DNA from: a virus
Virus record (IMG/VR): IMGVR_UViG_3300045107_000036
Coordinates: 1-64,000 of that record
DNA: 64,000 nucleotides
Direction: 5' to 3' (one strand)
Made by a program: the position numbers and the translations under genes. The notes beneath the pieces were generated by a model. The model was not told the origin of the DNA and made no database searches. It saw nothing but the letters and a program-made list of their open reading frames with translations. Each line of letters begins with the position of its first letter. Position 1 is the first letter of the stretch. Below are positions 7,633 through 15,150 of this stretch, piece by piece.

Positions 7633-7947
7633 TTAAGGCATGTAGTAGCGGTTGGTGTTGCTCAACTTTCTCGGCGGTAACGCCCGCCGTCTCACCTTGT
7701 CTGCATTGCTGTGCTTGTTATTCCACACCTGGAGACGTTGCTGCATCCTCTCGGCGTAGGTGTTGCCGTTCGGGGCGACGTGACCTTCCTGCCGTGCGGA
7801 TGCGACCACGCCGGTGCTGTGCCCCTTGAGGACGGTGGTCTTCTGCAAAGCCGTGGGTTGTACTTCTTTCGTCCGCAGCCCACGGGGGAAATATCTCGGT
7901 ACGCTGTCCGGCCGGGGCCGGAAGCCTTTTTGTTGTCCTTCGCTCAT
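7633..7947 (-). CDS. hypothetical basic protein, 104 aa
   Basis: The start is ATG 7947 (MSEGQQK), with AAGGTGA upstream; an in-frame GTG two codons earlier overlaps that site. The protein is rich in Arg, Pro and Gln, with no recognised domain and probable disorder. It is the second gene of the minus operon 8197 to 4759 and may assist fibre assembly, but this is not shown by sequence. Confidence 0.65.
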   Translation of the reverse strand: MSEGQQKGFRPRPDSVPRYFPRGLRTKEVQPTALQKTTVLKGHSTGVVASARQEGHVAPNGNTYAERMQQRLQVWNNKHSNADKVRRRALPPRKLSNTNRYYMP

Positions 7948-7954
7948 GTTCACC

Positions 7955-8197
7955 TTACTTTTGCAACTTCGCCCGGATGGCGTCCCGCTTCAACTTCTCG
8001 ATGCGACGACGCTCGGCGTCCATGCGGACGGCCGACTTCGGAGCGGTGTTCTGCTGAAGGCCCAACGCCCGAATCTCAGCCGGGCTGGCCGCTGACGTAA
8101 GACCAGTGTTCACCGGACGGGGCGTTGCCGCCGCCGGACGGAGAGCAGGCGTTCTCGACGGGCCGGTCCGACGACCGCCACTGCAACCACAACCCAT
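7955..8197 (-). CDS. hypothetical protein, 80 aa, Cys/Gly N-terminus
   Basis: It begins MGCGCSGGRR, has an Ala/Pro-rich middle, and ends in a charged helix (AERRRIEKLKRDAIRAKLQK). A strong GGAGGTAACAT precedes the ATG. It is the first gene of the minus-strand fibre operon, below a late-type TAAATA box at 8233-8238. No family recognised. Confidence 0.65.
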   Translation of the reverse strand: MGCGCSGGRRTGPSRTPALRPAAATPRPVNTGLTSAASPAEIRALGLQQNTAPKSAVRMDAERRRIEKLKRDAIRAKLQK

Positions 8198-8251
8198 ATG
8201 TTACCTCCGATTCATAGTGGAAATCACTACTGTATTTAGTGGAGGTAACAT
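8196..8251. promoter_or_regulatory. divergent control region with mirrored ribosome sites and late box
   Basis: The divergent genes at 8197 (minus) and 8250 (plus) use the same leader, GGAGGTAAC(AT). Its two copies form an 11-bp inverted repeat (8196-8206 and 8241-8251). The minus-strand box TAAATA (8233-8238) lies about 35 nt from the 8197 start. A smaller dyad, TAGTG/CACTA, lies between. Confidence 0.5.
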
Positions 8252-9764
8252 GAGTTTGGAAATCAACGTCGATGAAATCATGAACAAGGCTCTGGACAAG
8301 GCTAAGGACACCCTTGTCACGAACCCGGTCGTAGCGGAAGTCATTCTGAATCAAGCCCTGAAGTGTTTCCCTGAGCATCACAGTGCCCTGCAACTGATGT
8401 CCATCTGCCAGCAGCAGCTTGAGCAGTACGACAAGGCGAAGGAGTTCGCCCTGAAGGCACTGGCAATCGAGCCGAACAGTGCCGACAACTACAACAACCT
8501 AGCCCTGTCGCACGCCGGGCTGGACGAGTTCGACAAGGCCCAGGAGTACCTGGAGAAAGCCCTGGAACTCAGCCCGAACAACTTCTTGTTCCTGAACAAC
8601 CTCGCCCTCCAGTTCCGTCACATGAAGCGGCACGATAAGGCCATCGAATACTGCAAGAAGGCTCTGGAGATCAGCCCGTCGCCCGAACTGTGGAGCAACC
8701 TGGGCGGCATCTACGGCGACCTGAAAGACCTGGAGAAGACCGAGAAGTGTTTCCGGCAAGCCCTCGTGCTGGACCCCGGCTTCGTCCCGGCCCACGTCGA
8801 TCTCGCCTTCACCTATCACCTGATGGGCGACTGGCGTCGTGGCTTCGAGGAGTACGAACACCGATTCCTTTACTACAAGCAACTGAAGCACTACCTCCGG
8901 GCCTACGACCAGAAGAAGCGGTGGAACGGCTGCGACCGGCTGGAGGGCAAGACCATCTTGCTTTACGGCGAGCAGGGCCACGGCGACGTGATCCAGTTCG
9001 TCCGCTACTGCCGTTACCTGAAGGAGTACGGGGCAACCGTTGTGGTACATTGTGCCGACATCCTGGCCGATCTGGTGCGGCGGGTGCAAGGCGTGGACGC
9101 CGTGGTCGTCCGTGACATCATCAACAACACCGGCGACGAGTTCCCTCAGTACGACTACCAGTGTTCCCTCATGAGCCTGCCGCACCTGCTGGCATTGAAG
9201 TACATCCCGAACGACCTGTACATCACGCCGAAGGTGAAGTTCGAGTTGCCGGAGAAGTACCGGGGCACGTTCAACGTGGGCGTCTGCTGGGCGGGCAGCC
9301 CGGCCCACCCGAACGACGTGAACCGTTCGATCCCGCTGGGGTTCTTCGAGTCGATCTACAACGTGCCTAACGTCAAGCTGTTCAGCTTGCAGATCGCCCC
9401 GCCGACCCGAATCTACGCAAAGGGTAAGAAGGTCGTGGACTTCTCGGCCGGTGGCGAGAACGTGAAGATGGTGGACATGACGCCGCTCATGAAGAACTTC
9501 GAGGACACGGCGACGATCCTGTCCGGCCTCGATCTGTTAATCTCCTGTGACACGGCCCCGGTCCACTTGGCCGGTGCGATGGGCATCCCGACCTGGGTGA
9601 TGATCCCTTACAACCCGGACTGGAGATGGCAGCTTGAAGGAAGCAAGACGGAATGGTATAAGGATGTTCGTCTATTCCGCCAGCCATCTCCGGGCGACTG
9701 GAAGAGTGTGGCCGAAGAAATCGCAGGAGAACTCAATGCACTTGTTTTACAGAATAAGCGATAA
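8250..9764 (+). CDS. TPR protein with C-terminal GT9-like glycosyltransferase domain
   Basis: The product is 504 aa from ATG 8250, after GGAGGTAAC. Residues about 30-225 are tetratricopeptide repeats (e.g. ALEISPSPELWSNLGGIYGD). From about 235 on, the sequence follows the heptosyltransferase (GT9, GT-B) pattern: LLYGEQGHGDVIQFVRYCRY, NVGVCWAGSPAH, then DLLISCDTAPVHLAGAMGIP near 430-450 and WVMIPYNPDWRW. Such TPR-GT9 fusions occur in bacteria and phages. Substrate is unknown; candidates are host surface glycans or phage proteins. It is coupled by a 29-nt overlap to another glycosyltransferase-like gene. Confidence 0.85.
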   Translation: MSLEINVDEIMNKALDKAKDTLVTNPVVAEVILNQALKCFPEHHSALQLMSICQQQLEQYDKAKEFALKALAIEPNSADNYNNLALSHAGLDEFDKAQEYLEKALELSPNNFLFLNNLALQFRHMKRHDKAIEYCKKALEISPSPELWSNLGGIYGDLKDLEKTEKCFRQALVLDPGFVPAHVDLAFTYHLMGDWRRGFEEYEHRFLYYKQLKHYLRAYDQKKRWNGCDRLEGKTILLYGEQGHGDVIQFVRYCRYLKEYGATVVVHCADILADLVRRVQGVDAVVVRDIINNTGDEFPQYDYQCSLMSLPHLLALKYIPNDLYITPKVKFELPEKYRGTFNVGVCWAGSPAHPNDVNRSIPLGFFESIYNVPNVKLFSLQIAPPTRIYAKGKKVVDFSAGGENVKMVDMTPLMKNFEDTATILSGLDLLISCDTAPVHLAGAMGIPTWVMIPYNPDWRWQLEGSKTEWYKDVRLFRQPSPGDWKSVAEEIAGELNALVLQNKR

Positions 9765-10566
9765 GAGCTACGTCAAGCCGAAGATGCCAGGGGCCACGAA
9801 GGAAGTCTGCTTAAAGAACTTCCTCTCATGCTTCGCCGACCTGATCTTCACCGAGGACGTGATGGAGAAGGGCAAAACCCCTCCCATCACGATCATAGCC
9901 GACAACTGCACCCGTGAGACGTTCAAGATGGTGAACGAGACGGGCCTTCCGATTGAGGAAACGCAACTCGGCAACGCCGGGTCGGCCTTCCACGCCATCG
10001 AACTCGCTGTGGACAACCTGGACTACGACGACATCGTTTACTTCAGTGAAGACGACTACCTGCATCAAGGCCGGGCGGTCAAGCTGATCGAAGAAGGCTT
10101 GAAGATGTCCGACTACGTTACGCTTTACGACCACCCAGACAAGTACACGAAGGCTTACGGCGGCGGCGAGTCGTCCAGGGTGTTACGCACGGCCCTGGGT
10201 CACTGGCGGTACACGATCAGCACTTGCATGACGTTCGGGGTGAAGGTTAAGACGCTGCTGGAGGACATCGACATCTGGAAGAAGTGGACGAGCGGCGACC
10301 ACCCGCACGACCACGAAATCTTCACCGAGTTGAGGGAGAAGAGTCGGAGTTTGATCGTGCCGATTCCGGGAGCCGCCTGTCACCTGGACATGACCTTCTC
10401 CGGTCAGGCGAACATGTTGATGATGGAGGATTGGGCGATTGAGTACCTGATCCAAGAGTTCGAGAAGACGATGGGGCCGGAAGGCAAGGCGATCCTCGGC
10501 AGCCGTAAGGGCTGGGAACGGTTGCGGATGGCTCAGGCGATCAAGGAAATGACGGCGTACAAGTAA
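9736..10566 (+). CDS. GT-A-like glycosyltransferase
   Basis: The product is 276 aa. The start is ATG 9736, with AGGAGA upstream inside the preceding gene. An alpha/beta N-terminal half contains PPITIIADNCTRETFKM and GNAGSAFHAIELAV. It is followed by the acidic motif VYFSEDDYLHQG, equivalent to the metal-binding DxD of GT-A enzymes. A later WTSGDHPHDHEIFTEL adds His/Asp. It is likely paired with the upstream TPR-GT9 enzyme. The acceptor is unknown. Confidence 0.75.
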   Translation: MHLFYRISDKSYVKPKMPGATKEVCLKNFLSCFADLIFTEDVMEKGKTPPITIIADNCTRETFKMVNETGLPIEETQLGNAGSAFHAIELAVDNLDYDDIVYFSEDDYLHQGRAVKLIEEGLKMSDYVTLYDHPDKYTKAYGGGESSRVLRTALGHWRYTISTCMTFGVKVKTLLEDIDIWKKWTSGDHPHDHEIFTELREKSRSLIVPIPGAACHLDMTFSGQANMLMMEDWAIEYLIQEFEKTMGPEGKAILGSRKGWERLRMAQAIKEMTAYK

Positions 10567-11511
10567 TCACTTCGCAGCTACCCGCTTCGGGTAGCTGACT
10601 TCCAACTTCATCCCCATCTTGCGTTCCAGGGCACGGATGCCGCTGGTCAGGGACGCCTTGTTCGGGTACACGGTGTTGCCGTCCGACCGGACGAGCTTGG
10701 TAGCCTTCAGGCCGGGTAGTTCCACAAGAGCCTCGAAACAGCCGTCCTTCTCTTTGACGTTGATGACGATCCGGGGCTGGCCCGCCTCTTTCTCTTTCAC
10801 GCCCTCTTCGTGGGCGTTGACGGCGGTGAGGTTGACGGCGTTCTCGCCCGCTACGTCTGTACTAAAAAAAAAAGTGGGAAGGGTCTTTGTGCTTTCGAAA
10901 TCCATATCGGCTCGAAAGGAGCCGCAGTTGACGAAGGTCGGGCAGAGAACCTTCTTGCCCTTCGGCCGCTGTCGCTGCTGGTGGTACAGGTCGATGGCCT
11001 GGGTGAACTTCTCGTGGAACGTCTTGACGTGCAGGTGCGGGACACGCTTTTGCAACTGGAAGCATTCCATAATGAAGTCGATGTTGTCGTGGACGGTTTT
11101 GATCGGGAACTTGTGCCGGGTGTTGCCGACGAGGCGGAAATCGATGTACCAGTTCAGCGTCTCCGGGTCGTAGGCGAAGGCCGGGTGCTGTAATCCAACG
11201 TTCGCATGATCTCTCACGCAAGATTCGATCTCAGAGAGATAGATAGTGCGGTTCGGGTTCTGGTACAACTGCCAGTAGTAAAACCCGATGACGCCTCGGA
11301 AGGACAGGATCAGCTTGTGTTTCAGGGCGTCGGCGTGGTGGTGCCCGTTACGGATGCAGAAGGCACAGTAGAAGTTGCCGTGACCGACCGCCCGGTTCTG
11401 ATCGTATTCTTCCTTGAAAATCGAGACGGTTTTCTCGCAGAACACGCAGCCCGTAGTGATCGGAGTCTCCTCGTTGATTTCCTCGATTTCAACGGATGGA
11501 TTATTGGTCAT
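10567..11511 (-). CDS. phage zinc-finger-containing protein, 314 aa
   Basis: The start is ATG 11511 (MTNNPSVEIEE). Upstream in-frame starts have no ribosome site; AGGA lies rather far upstream, before a T-run. CVFC and CAFC pairs near residues 20-60, with nearby His (CIRNGHHH), suggest zinc binding. A middle domain contains RGVIGFYYWQLYQNP, and a charged C-terminal part has RALERKMGMKLEVSYP. It resembles an uncharacterised protein of T4-like phages. A run of 11 Ts (plus-strand As at 10864-10874) encodes TFFFS and could permit slippage. It converges on 9736-10566. Confidence 0.7.
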   Translation of the reverse strand: MTNNPSVEIEEINEETPITTGCVFCEKTVSIFKEEYDQNRAVGHGNFYCAFCIRNGHHHADALKHKLILSFRGVIGFYYWQLYQNPNRTIYLSEIESCVRDHANVGLQHPAFAYDPETLNWYIDFRLVGNTRHKFPIKTVHDNIDFIMECFQLQKRVPHLHVKTFHEKFTQAIDLYHQQRQRPKGKKVLCPTFVNCGSFRADMDFESTKTLPTFFFSTDVAGENAVNLTAVNAHEEGVKEKEAGQPRIVINVKEKDGCFEALVELPGLKATKLVRSDGNTVYPNKASLTSGIRALERKMGMKLEVSYPKRVAAK

Positions 11512-11536
11512 GGTCGAAAAAAATTCCTGAGAGCCG

Positions 11537-11544
11537 TATATAAA
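11537..11544 (+). promoter_or_regulatory. late-type promoter box TATATAAA
   Basis: The box lies 33 nt before the ATG of 11578. TATATA is symmetric and also lies about 25 nt before the divergent start at 11511, so it could serve both directions. No -35 is evident, which fits T4-type late promoters. Confidence 0.55.
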
Positions 11545-11577
11545 AGGTAAGCTTACACAAACCAATGAGGGAGTAGC

Positions 11578-11805
11578 ATGCTAGATTTCCACCAATGGTG
11601 CGATGCCAACAACCTGACCTTGCCTGCGACCGTGGAAAACACGCACCGCTCTGGTATCCGTGGTCAGTACCCGGACGGCTACGTTCGCAGCCAGTACCCG
11701 GACGCATACTTTGCACCGACTTCGGCTTCGGCCTACCTTGACTTGAAGAACGCTAAGGGCGTCAAGACCGTCAAGGACAAGACCGGCGATTCGCCGTTGA
11801 AGTAA
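11578..11805 (+). CDS. hypothetical protein, 75 aa
   Basis: The short hydrophilic product has a Tyr-rich near-repeat (GQYPDGYVR and SQYPDAYFA) and a Lys-rich end. The start is supported by GAGGGAG. It lies between a late-type box and a strong terminator, so it forms a one-gene transcription unit. I do not recognise it. Confidence 0.65.
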   Translation: MLDFHQWCDANNLTLPATVENTHRSGIRGQYPDGYVRSQYPDAYFAPTSASAYLDLKNAKGVKTVKDKTGDSPLK

Positions 11806-11827
11806 TATCATACTTCACATTCATACG

Positions 11828-11859
11828 AAAACCCTGGGGTGCGCACCCCAGGGTTTTTT
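11828..11859. terminator. strong bidirectional intrinsic terminator
   Basis: AAAACCCTGGGGTGC meets its exact complement GCACCCCAGGGTTTT, giving a 30-nt perfect palindrome with A/T tails on both sides. It separates the convergent genes ending at 11805 and 11863. Confidence 0.9.
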
Positions 11860-11862
11860 GCT

Positions 11863-12249
11863 TTACTGCACGTCGTCGAGAAGGTCCGTGTCGTCCTTGT
11901 CGTCGTCTTCCCACATGTCGGGCGAACCCTGAATCTGCTTTTCGATCCGCTTCTTCTGATCCTTCTGGGTGAGGGACTTGCTGTCGTCCTTAACCATGTT
12001 CGGAACACGCTCCCAATAGGCCCAATGTTCCTCTTTACTCGGTGAAGGAATGACGAGTCCCATTTGAACGTACTTCTGGATGATCTCTTCGACCCGCTCA
12101 CGGGTCAGGCCAGACTCTTTGGCGATCATTCCGGTAGAACGCCATTCGAACTTCGGGTTACGGGCGAGGGCGATGAAAAACTTCTGCTCCTCGTTCCCCT
12201 CCTTTGTGCCCTGGGGGTAAACCTCAGACCACTTCTTCAACTTTTTCAT
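11863..12249 (-). CDS. winged-helix-like protein, 128 aa
   Basis: The start is ATG 12249 (MKKLKKWSEVYP), after GGAGC and a TATATAAG box. Residues about 25-75 read as a winged helix: FIALARNPKFEW, STGMIAKESGLTRERVEEII, VQMGLVIPSPSK, with the strand WAYWERV after it. The tail is Lys-rich, then strongly Asp-rich (EDDDKDDTDLLDD). Likely a small DNA-binding or transcription-related phage protein. The terminator at 11828-11859 serves it. Confidence 0.7.
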   Translation of the reverse strand: MKKLKKWSEVYPQGTKEGNEEQKFFIALARNPKFEWRSTGMIAKESGLTRERVEEIIQKYVQMGLVIPSPSKEEHWAYWERVPNMVKDDSKSLTQKDQKKRIEKQIQGSPDMWEDDDKDDTDLLDDVQ

Positions 12250-12276
12250 GACTGCTCCAAGATTATTAGGCGGTTG

Positions 12277-12284
12277 CTTATATA
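12277..12284 (-). promoter_or_regulatory. late-type promoter box TATATAAG
   Basis: The minus-strand box TATATAAG lies 27 nt before the ATG at 12249. It has the same form and spacing as the boxes at 2451, 11537 and 33538. Confidence 0.5.
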
Positions 12285-12337
12285 TGGTAGCGAAAGCCAC
12301 GTCATTTTGCAAGACGTAACTAGGTAACAGGAGTCCC

Positions 12338-12907
12338 ATGAAATACGCCAAGTTCAACAAGTTCCAGAAGAAGGAAATCAACCAGACGAAGGTGAAAAAC
12401 GCCTTGTCCGGTAAGGGTGTTTTCCTCTTCAAGAACAAGTCGAAGAACGCCACTCTCACCCTGCCCCGCCCGACGGCGAGCGGCGTCCGGGTGGTCGGCC
12501 CGGAGAAAGAGTTCCAGGGCGACGATTACTACATCCAAATGGTCCGGTCCGGCGACCTGATTCTCGTCAAGGTGATCGACGACGGTCAGGCCAAGCCCGA
12601 GCCGGTCGTGGAAGCCGCCCCACAACCGTGTTGCACGGCGGTATGCGAAGTTAAGGAAGAAGAAGTGTTGAGCGAGGCCGTGGCCCCGCAGCCGAAGAAG
12701 AAACCCAAGTCCCAAAAGGAGAATACCATGTCCGAGCAGAAGTTGTTGCTGGATCAACCGGAACGAGTCACGACGAAGGGCAAGACCGAACACGTCGTTG
12801 ACAAGGCTACCGGCAAGGTCAAGCTTAACGAGACTGGCAACCAGCCCCAAGAACCTGTGTTGCTCAACGAGTCGCCGAGCGATGACGGTTTCGTCGTTCT
12901 GAAGTAA
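12338..12907 (+). CDS. hypothetical protein with likely internal translation start at 12728
   Basis: The product is 189 aa and starts after AGGAGTCCC. The N-terminal third is basic and beta-rich (GKGVFLFKNKSKNATLTL). A Pro/Glu linker contains CCTAVCEV and a Lys-rich stretch. Then AAAGGAGAATACC immediately precedes an in-frame ATG at 12728. That would yield a separate 59-residue C-terminal product (MSEQKLLLDQPERV). The same leader form (GGAGAATACCATG) begins the gene at 23658. No domain recognised. A terminator follows. Confidence 0.7.
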   Translation: MKYAKFNKFQKKEINQTKVKNALSGKGVFLFKNKSKNATLTLPRPTASGVRVVGPEKEFQGDDYYIQMVRSGDLILVKVIDDGQAKPEPVVEAAPQPCCTAVCEVKEEEVLSEAVAPQPKKKPKSQKENTMSEQKLLLDQPERVTTKGKTEHVVDKATGKVKLNETGNQPQEPVLLNESPSDDGFVVLK

Positions 12908-12911
12908 CTCT

Positions 12912-12940
12912 TAGGCCCGGTTAACACCGGGCCTATTTTT
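12912..12940 (+). terminator. intrinsic terminator
   Basis: The TAGGCCCGG/CCGGGCCTA stem (9 bp) with a 6-nt loop is followed by five Ts, directly after the gene ending at 12907. Confidence 0.9.
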
Positions 12941-12996
12941 CTCCAACATTTCTCTTTTGTGTACGGATGTACACCGAATTCTCATAAATTTTCCCC

Positions 12997-13024
12997 TTTA
13001 CACAAAGAATGCAGCGGTTATAAT
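12997..13024 (+). promoter_or_regulatory. sigma70-like promoter TTTACA-N16-TATAAT
   Basis: TTTACA (12997-13002) and TATAAT (13019-13024) are separated by 16 nt, upstream of the AAA+ ATPase gene. The same TTTACA-N16/17 design recurs at 18663, 22730, 26577 and 40560. This suggests host-polymerase promoters for the metabolic genes. Confidence 0.8.
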
Positions 13025-13099
13025 AGGGGTGCGTCTCGTGGTAGTTTCTCAGGCAGACCGGCTCTGTGGCAGGAGCCGGGTACTCAAGGGGAGATCGAC

Positions 13100-14374
13100 A
13101 TGGCGGACGGCATGCCCAGCTTCACCGTGACCCTCCAGCGGAAGAACGGCAAGCGGGTGGACACGGGGGTCATCCAGAACAATCTTACCCCGATCATCAA
13201 CCGCAGTACATCGGGAACCCGGAGCAACTGGACGGTCAAGCCGTGCAAGGTGATCGCCCCGGTAGCTCCCGAAGGCGACGGACTCTACCTCTACAAGACC
13301 AGCCTCACCTACGAGCGGCGGACGAACCGCAACGCCGACGCCAACCGGCTCACCAACGAGATGAACGCCATCCTCGGCGTCCTTCAGGAGTCCGGCCAGA
13401 GCGGCCGGTTCGGGGACTACCCCTGGACGCTCGGCGGTCCGGCGAAGACCCACGGCTGGAAGGCCGTCGAGAACCCGAAGGCCGACGTGCCGGACGGCGG
13501 GGGCGGCGACAACGTTGATCTCAGTGAACTGGTGGACTTCGACCGGGCACTGTCCCTCGAAGACATCGAAATCCCGGACGTGCTGATTAACGGCACCGAC
13601 GCCGACATCGAGAAGCACCCGGCGTTCCAGGGCATCTACGGCCGGGCGGCGCACATCCGGGTCATGTTCTCCTCCATCAAGACGATGAAGGACACCGGCG
13701 GGATGCGGCGTAACCACGTCCTGCTGCACGGGTTGCCGGGCTGTGCGAAGTCGTCGCTGTTCAAGGGCGTGCAGACGGTGCTGGGCCACGGCGGCTACCT
13801 CGCACTGAATGCAAACTCCGCAACCCGTGCGGGCATCGAGGCGATCTTCCTGCGGCGGCTCAAGCAGACCGGCGTGCCGCCCGTCGTCTTCATCGAGGAA
13901 ATCGAGAAGACGCTGGAGACGATCCTGACCGTCTGGCTCTCCATGATGGACGAGCGGGCGGAAGTTCGCAAGGTGACGAACAACGAGGCGAGCCGGGCCG
14001 AAACCCGTGTGCTGTGCTTCGCCACGGCGAACGACAAGGTGCTGTTCGACAGGTTGATGGGCGGGCGTCCCGGCCACCCCGGTGCGCTGTCGAGCCGGTT
14101 CACCAAGCCCCTGTACGTCCCCCGGCCGAGCCGGGACACGATGCGGCGGATTCTCCTGCGTGACATCAAGCTTTACGGCGGAAACCCGCTGTGGGCGGAC
14201 AAGGCGCTGGAGATCGCCGACGAAGTGGGGACCAACGACCCCCGCATCGTGCTGGCGTACCTCGACGGCGGGGAACGTCTCTTGACCGACAAGTACAAAG
14301 AGGATATCCTTACGATTCACCGGCTGGAGAAGGAAGACCTTAAGAAAGAGCCGGTCGAAACCAGTGAGGAATAA
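13100..14374 (+). CDS. AAA+ ATPase
   Basis: The product is 424 aa. The start is ATG 13100 after GGGGAG. Walker A is GLPGCAKSS near residue 210, Walker B is VVFIEEIEK near 261, and a sensor-1-like CFATAND lies near 306, followed by SSRF (possible Arg finger). The N-terminal 200 residues are a phage-specific region. The fold resembles MoxR/RuvB-like loaders. A VWA protein lies at 23658, and MoxR-type ATPases often work with VWA partners, but the two are 9 kb apart. It is first in an operon with 14376 and 14897. Confidence 0.85.
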   Translation: MADGMPSFTVTLQRKNGKRVDTGVIQNNLTPIINRSTSGTRSNWTVKPCKVIAPVAPEGDGLYLYKTSLTYERRTNRNADANRLTNEMNAILGVLQESGQSGRFGDYPWTLGGPAKTHGWKAVENPKADVPDGGGGDNVDLSELVDFDRALSLEDIEIPDVLINGTDADIEKHPAFQGIYGRAAHIRVMFSSIKTMKDTGGMRRNHVLLHGLPGCAKSSLFKGVQTVLGHGGYLALNANSATRAGIEAIFLRRLKQTGVPPVVFIEEIEKTLETILTVWLSMMDERAEVRKVTNNEASRAETRVLCFATANDKVLFDRLMGGRPGHPGALSSRFTKPLYVPRPSRDTMRRILLRDIKLYGGNPLWADKALEIADEVGTNDPRIVLAYLDGGERLLTDKYKEDILTIHRLEKEDLKKEPVETSEE

Positions 14375-14375
14375 C

Positions 14376-14900
14376 ATGAGTCTGTGGTACGCAGTCGTCC
14401 GTGATGGGGCGGTCTTACACTTCGGTAAGGACCGCCCCGTTGCGGCTTTCGCATTCACGCAACACGAGGGTTCCACCCTCCTCTCCGTCCAGTCGCTCTG
14501 CGACCTGGAGAAGCACCTGAAGGGCGAGCAGCCCCAGGTTTCTGCCCAAAACGTGCCCGAGGCTGGCCCGACCTGCTGCGGCGGGTCGTGCGGCACCGGC
14601 GTCCGTCCGGGCTACGTCACCGCCGAGGACGACCTGCTCAACGAAGTCCGTGAGGGGTTCGATGAGGGCGTCCGGGTTGTGAAAGAAACCGTCGCCGAAG
14701 CCCTCAAGCGTCTCGGCGTCACCGACGAGCAACTGGCCGAGTTCACCGGCAAGGTGCAGTCCGGGGCCGAGCAGGTCGCCGCCAACATCAAGGCCGGTGG
14801 CGAGCAGGCCGTCGAGCGGACGAAGGACTTGGGCCAGCGGGCCGGAAAGGTGCTGGGCGGGTTCTTCAAGTCGCTTGGGGAGAAGCTGGAGGGCCAATGA
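14376..14900 (+). CDS. hypothetical protein with C-terminal amphipathic helices
   Basis: The product is 174 aa. The ATG starts two bases after the ATPase stop, with GAGGAATAAC upstream. The N-terminal 50 residues form a small alpha/beta unit (SLWYAVVRDGAVLHFG). A Cys pair cluster CCGGSC lies near 68. A long charged helical tail (residues about 90-170) has a late-embryogenesis-like repeat pattern (KDLGQRAGKVLGGFF). Possibly a structural or membrane-interacting partner of the ATPase. No family assigned. Confidence 0.7.
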   Translation: MSLWYAVVRDGAVLHFGKDRPVAAFAFTQHEGSTLLSVQSLCDLEKHLKGEQPQVSAQNVPEAGPTCCGGSCGTGVRPGYVTAEDDLLNEVREGFDEGVRVVKETVAEALKRLGVTDEQLAEFTGKVQSGAEQVAANIKAGGEQAVERTKDLGQRAGKVLGGFFKSLGEKLEGQ

Positions 14901-15106
14901 CCAGCATGCTAGGGCGTGTCGGTCGCTGGCGGTGGTGGTACATCATGCTGGAGAAAGAGGATGGGGACCAGTTCCCCATCCTCCGTTACGCAGAATCCAT
15001 CTCTGACGCTTTACAACACGCATATCCAGGGTATTTTGAGTCAGTGCTGGTGAGAGAAGCCACTGACTTTGAAATCCGCCACAAGGGCGATTCCTTCAAG
15101 ATGTGA
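14897..15106 (+). CDS. hypothetical protein, 69 aa
   Basis: It overlaps the preceding gene by ATGA and has GGAGGG upstream. The short alpha/beta product resembles the N-terminal unit of the previous gene (WWYIMLEKEDGDQFPILRYA), so the two may be paralogous single-domain proteins. Function unknown. Confidence 0.6.
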   Translation: MTSMLGRVGRWRWWYIMLEKEDGDQFPILRYAESISDALQHAYPGYFESVLVREATDFEIRHKGDSFKM

Positions 15107-15109
15107 ACC

Positions 15110-15148
15110 TGCCCTCCTGGGCAGTGTCTTACTGCCGAAAGGAGGGCA
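15110..15148 (+). promoter_or_regulatory. hairpin sequestering the ribosome site of the RNA ligase gene
   Basis: TGCCCTCCT (15110-15118) pairs perfectly with AGGAGGGCA (15140-15148), the Shine-Dalgarno of the gene at 15151. A second stem, GGCAGT/ACTGCC with a 5-nt loop, stacks inside. Translation of the ligase is therefore likely gated by RNA structure. No T-run follows, so it is not a terminator. Confidence 0.65.
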
Positions 15149-15150
15149 CG

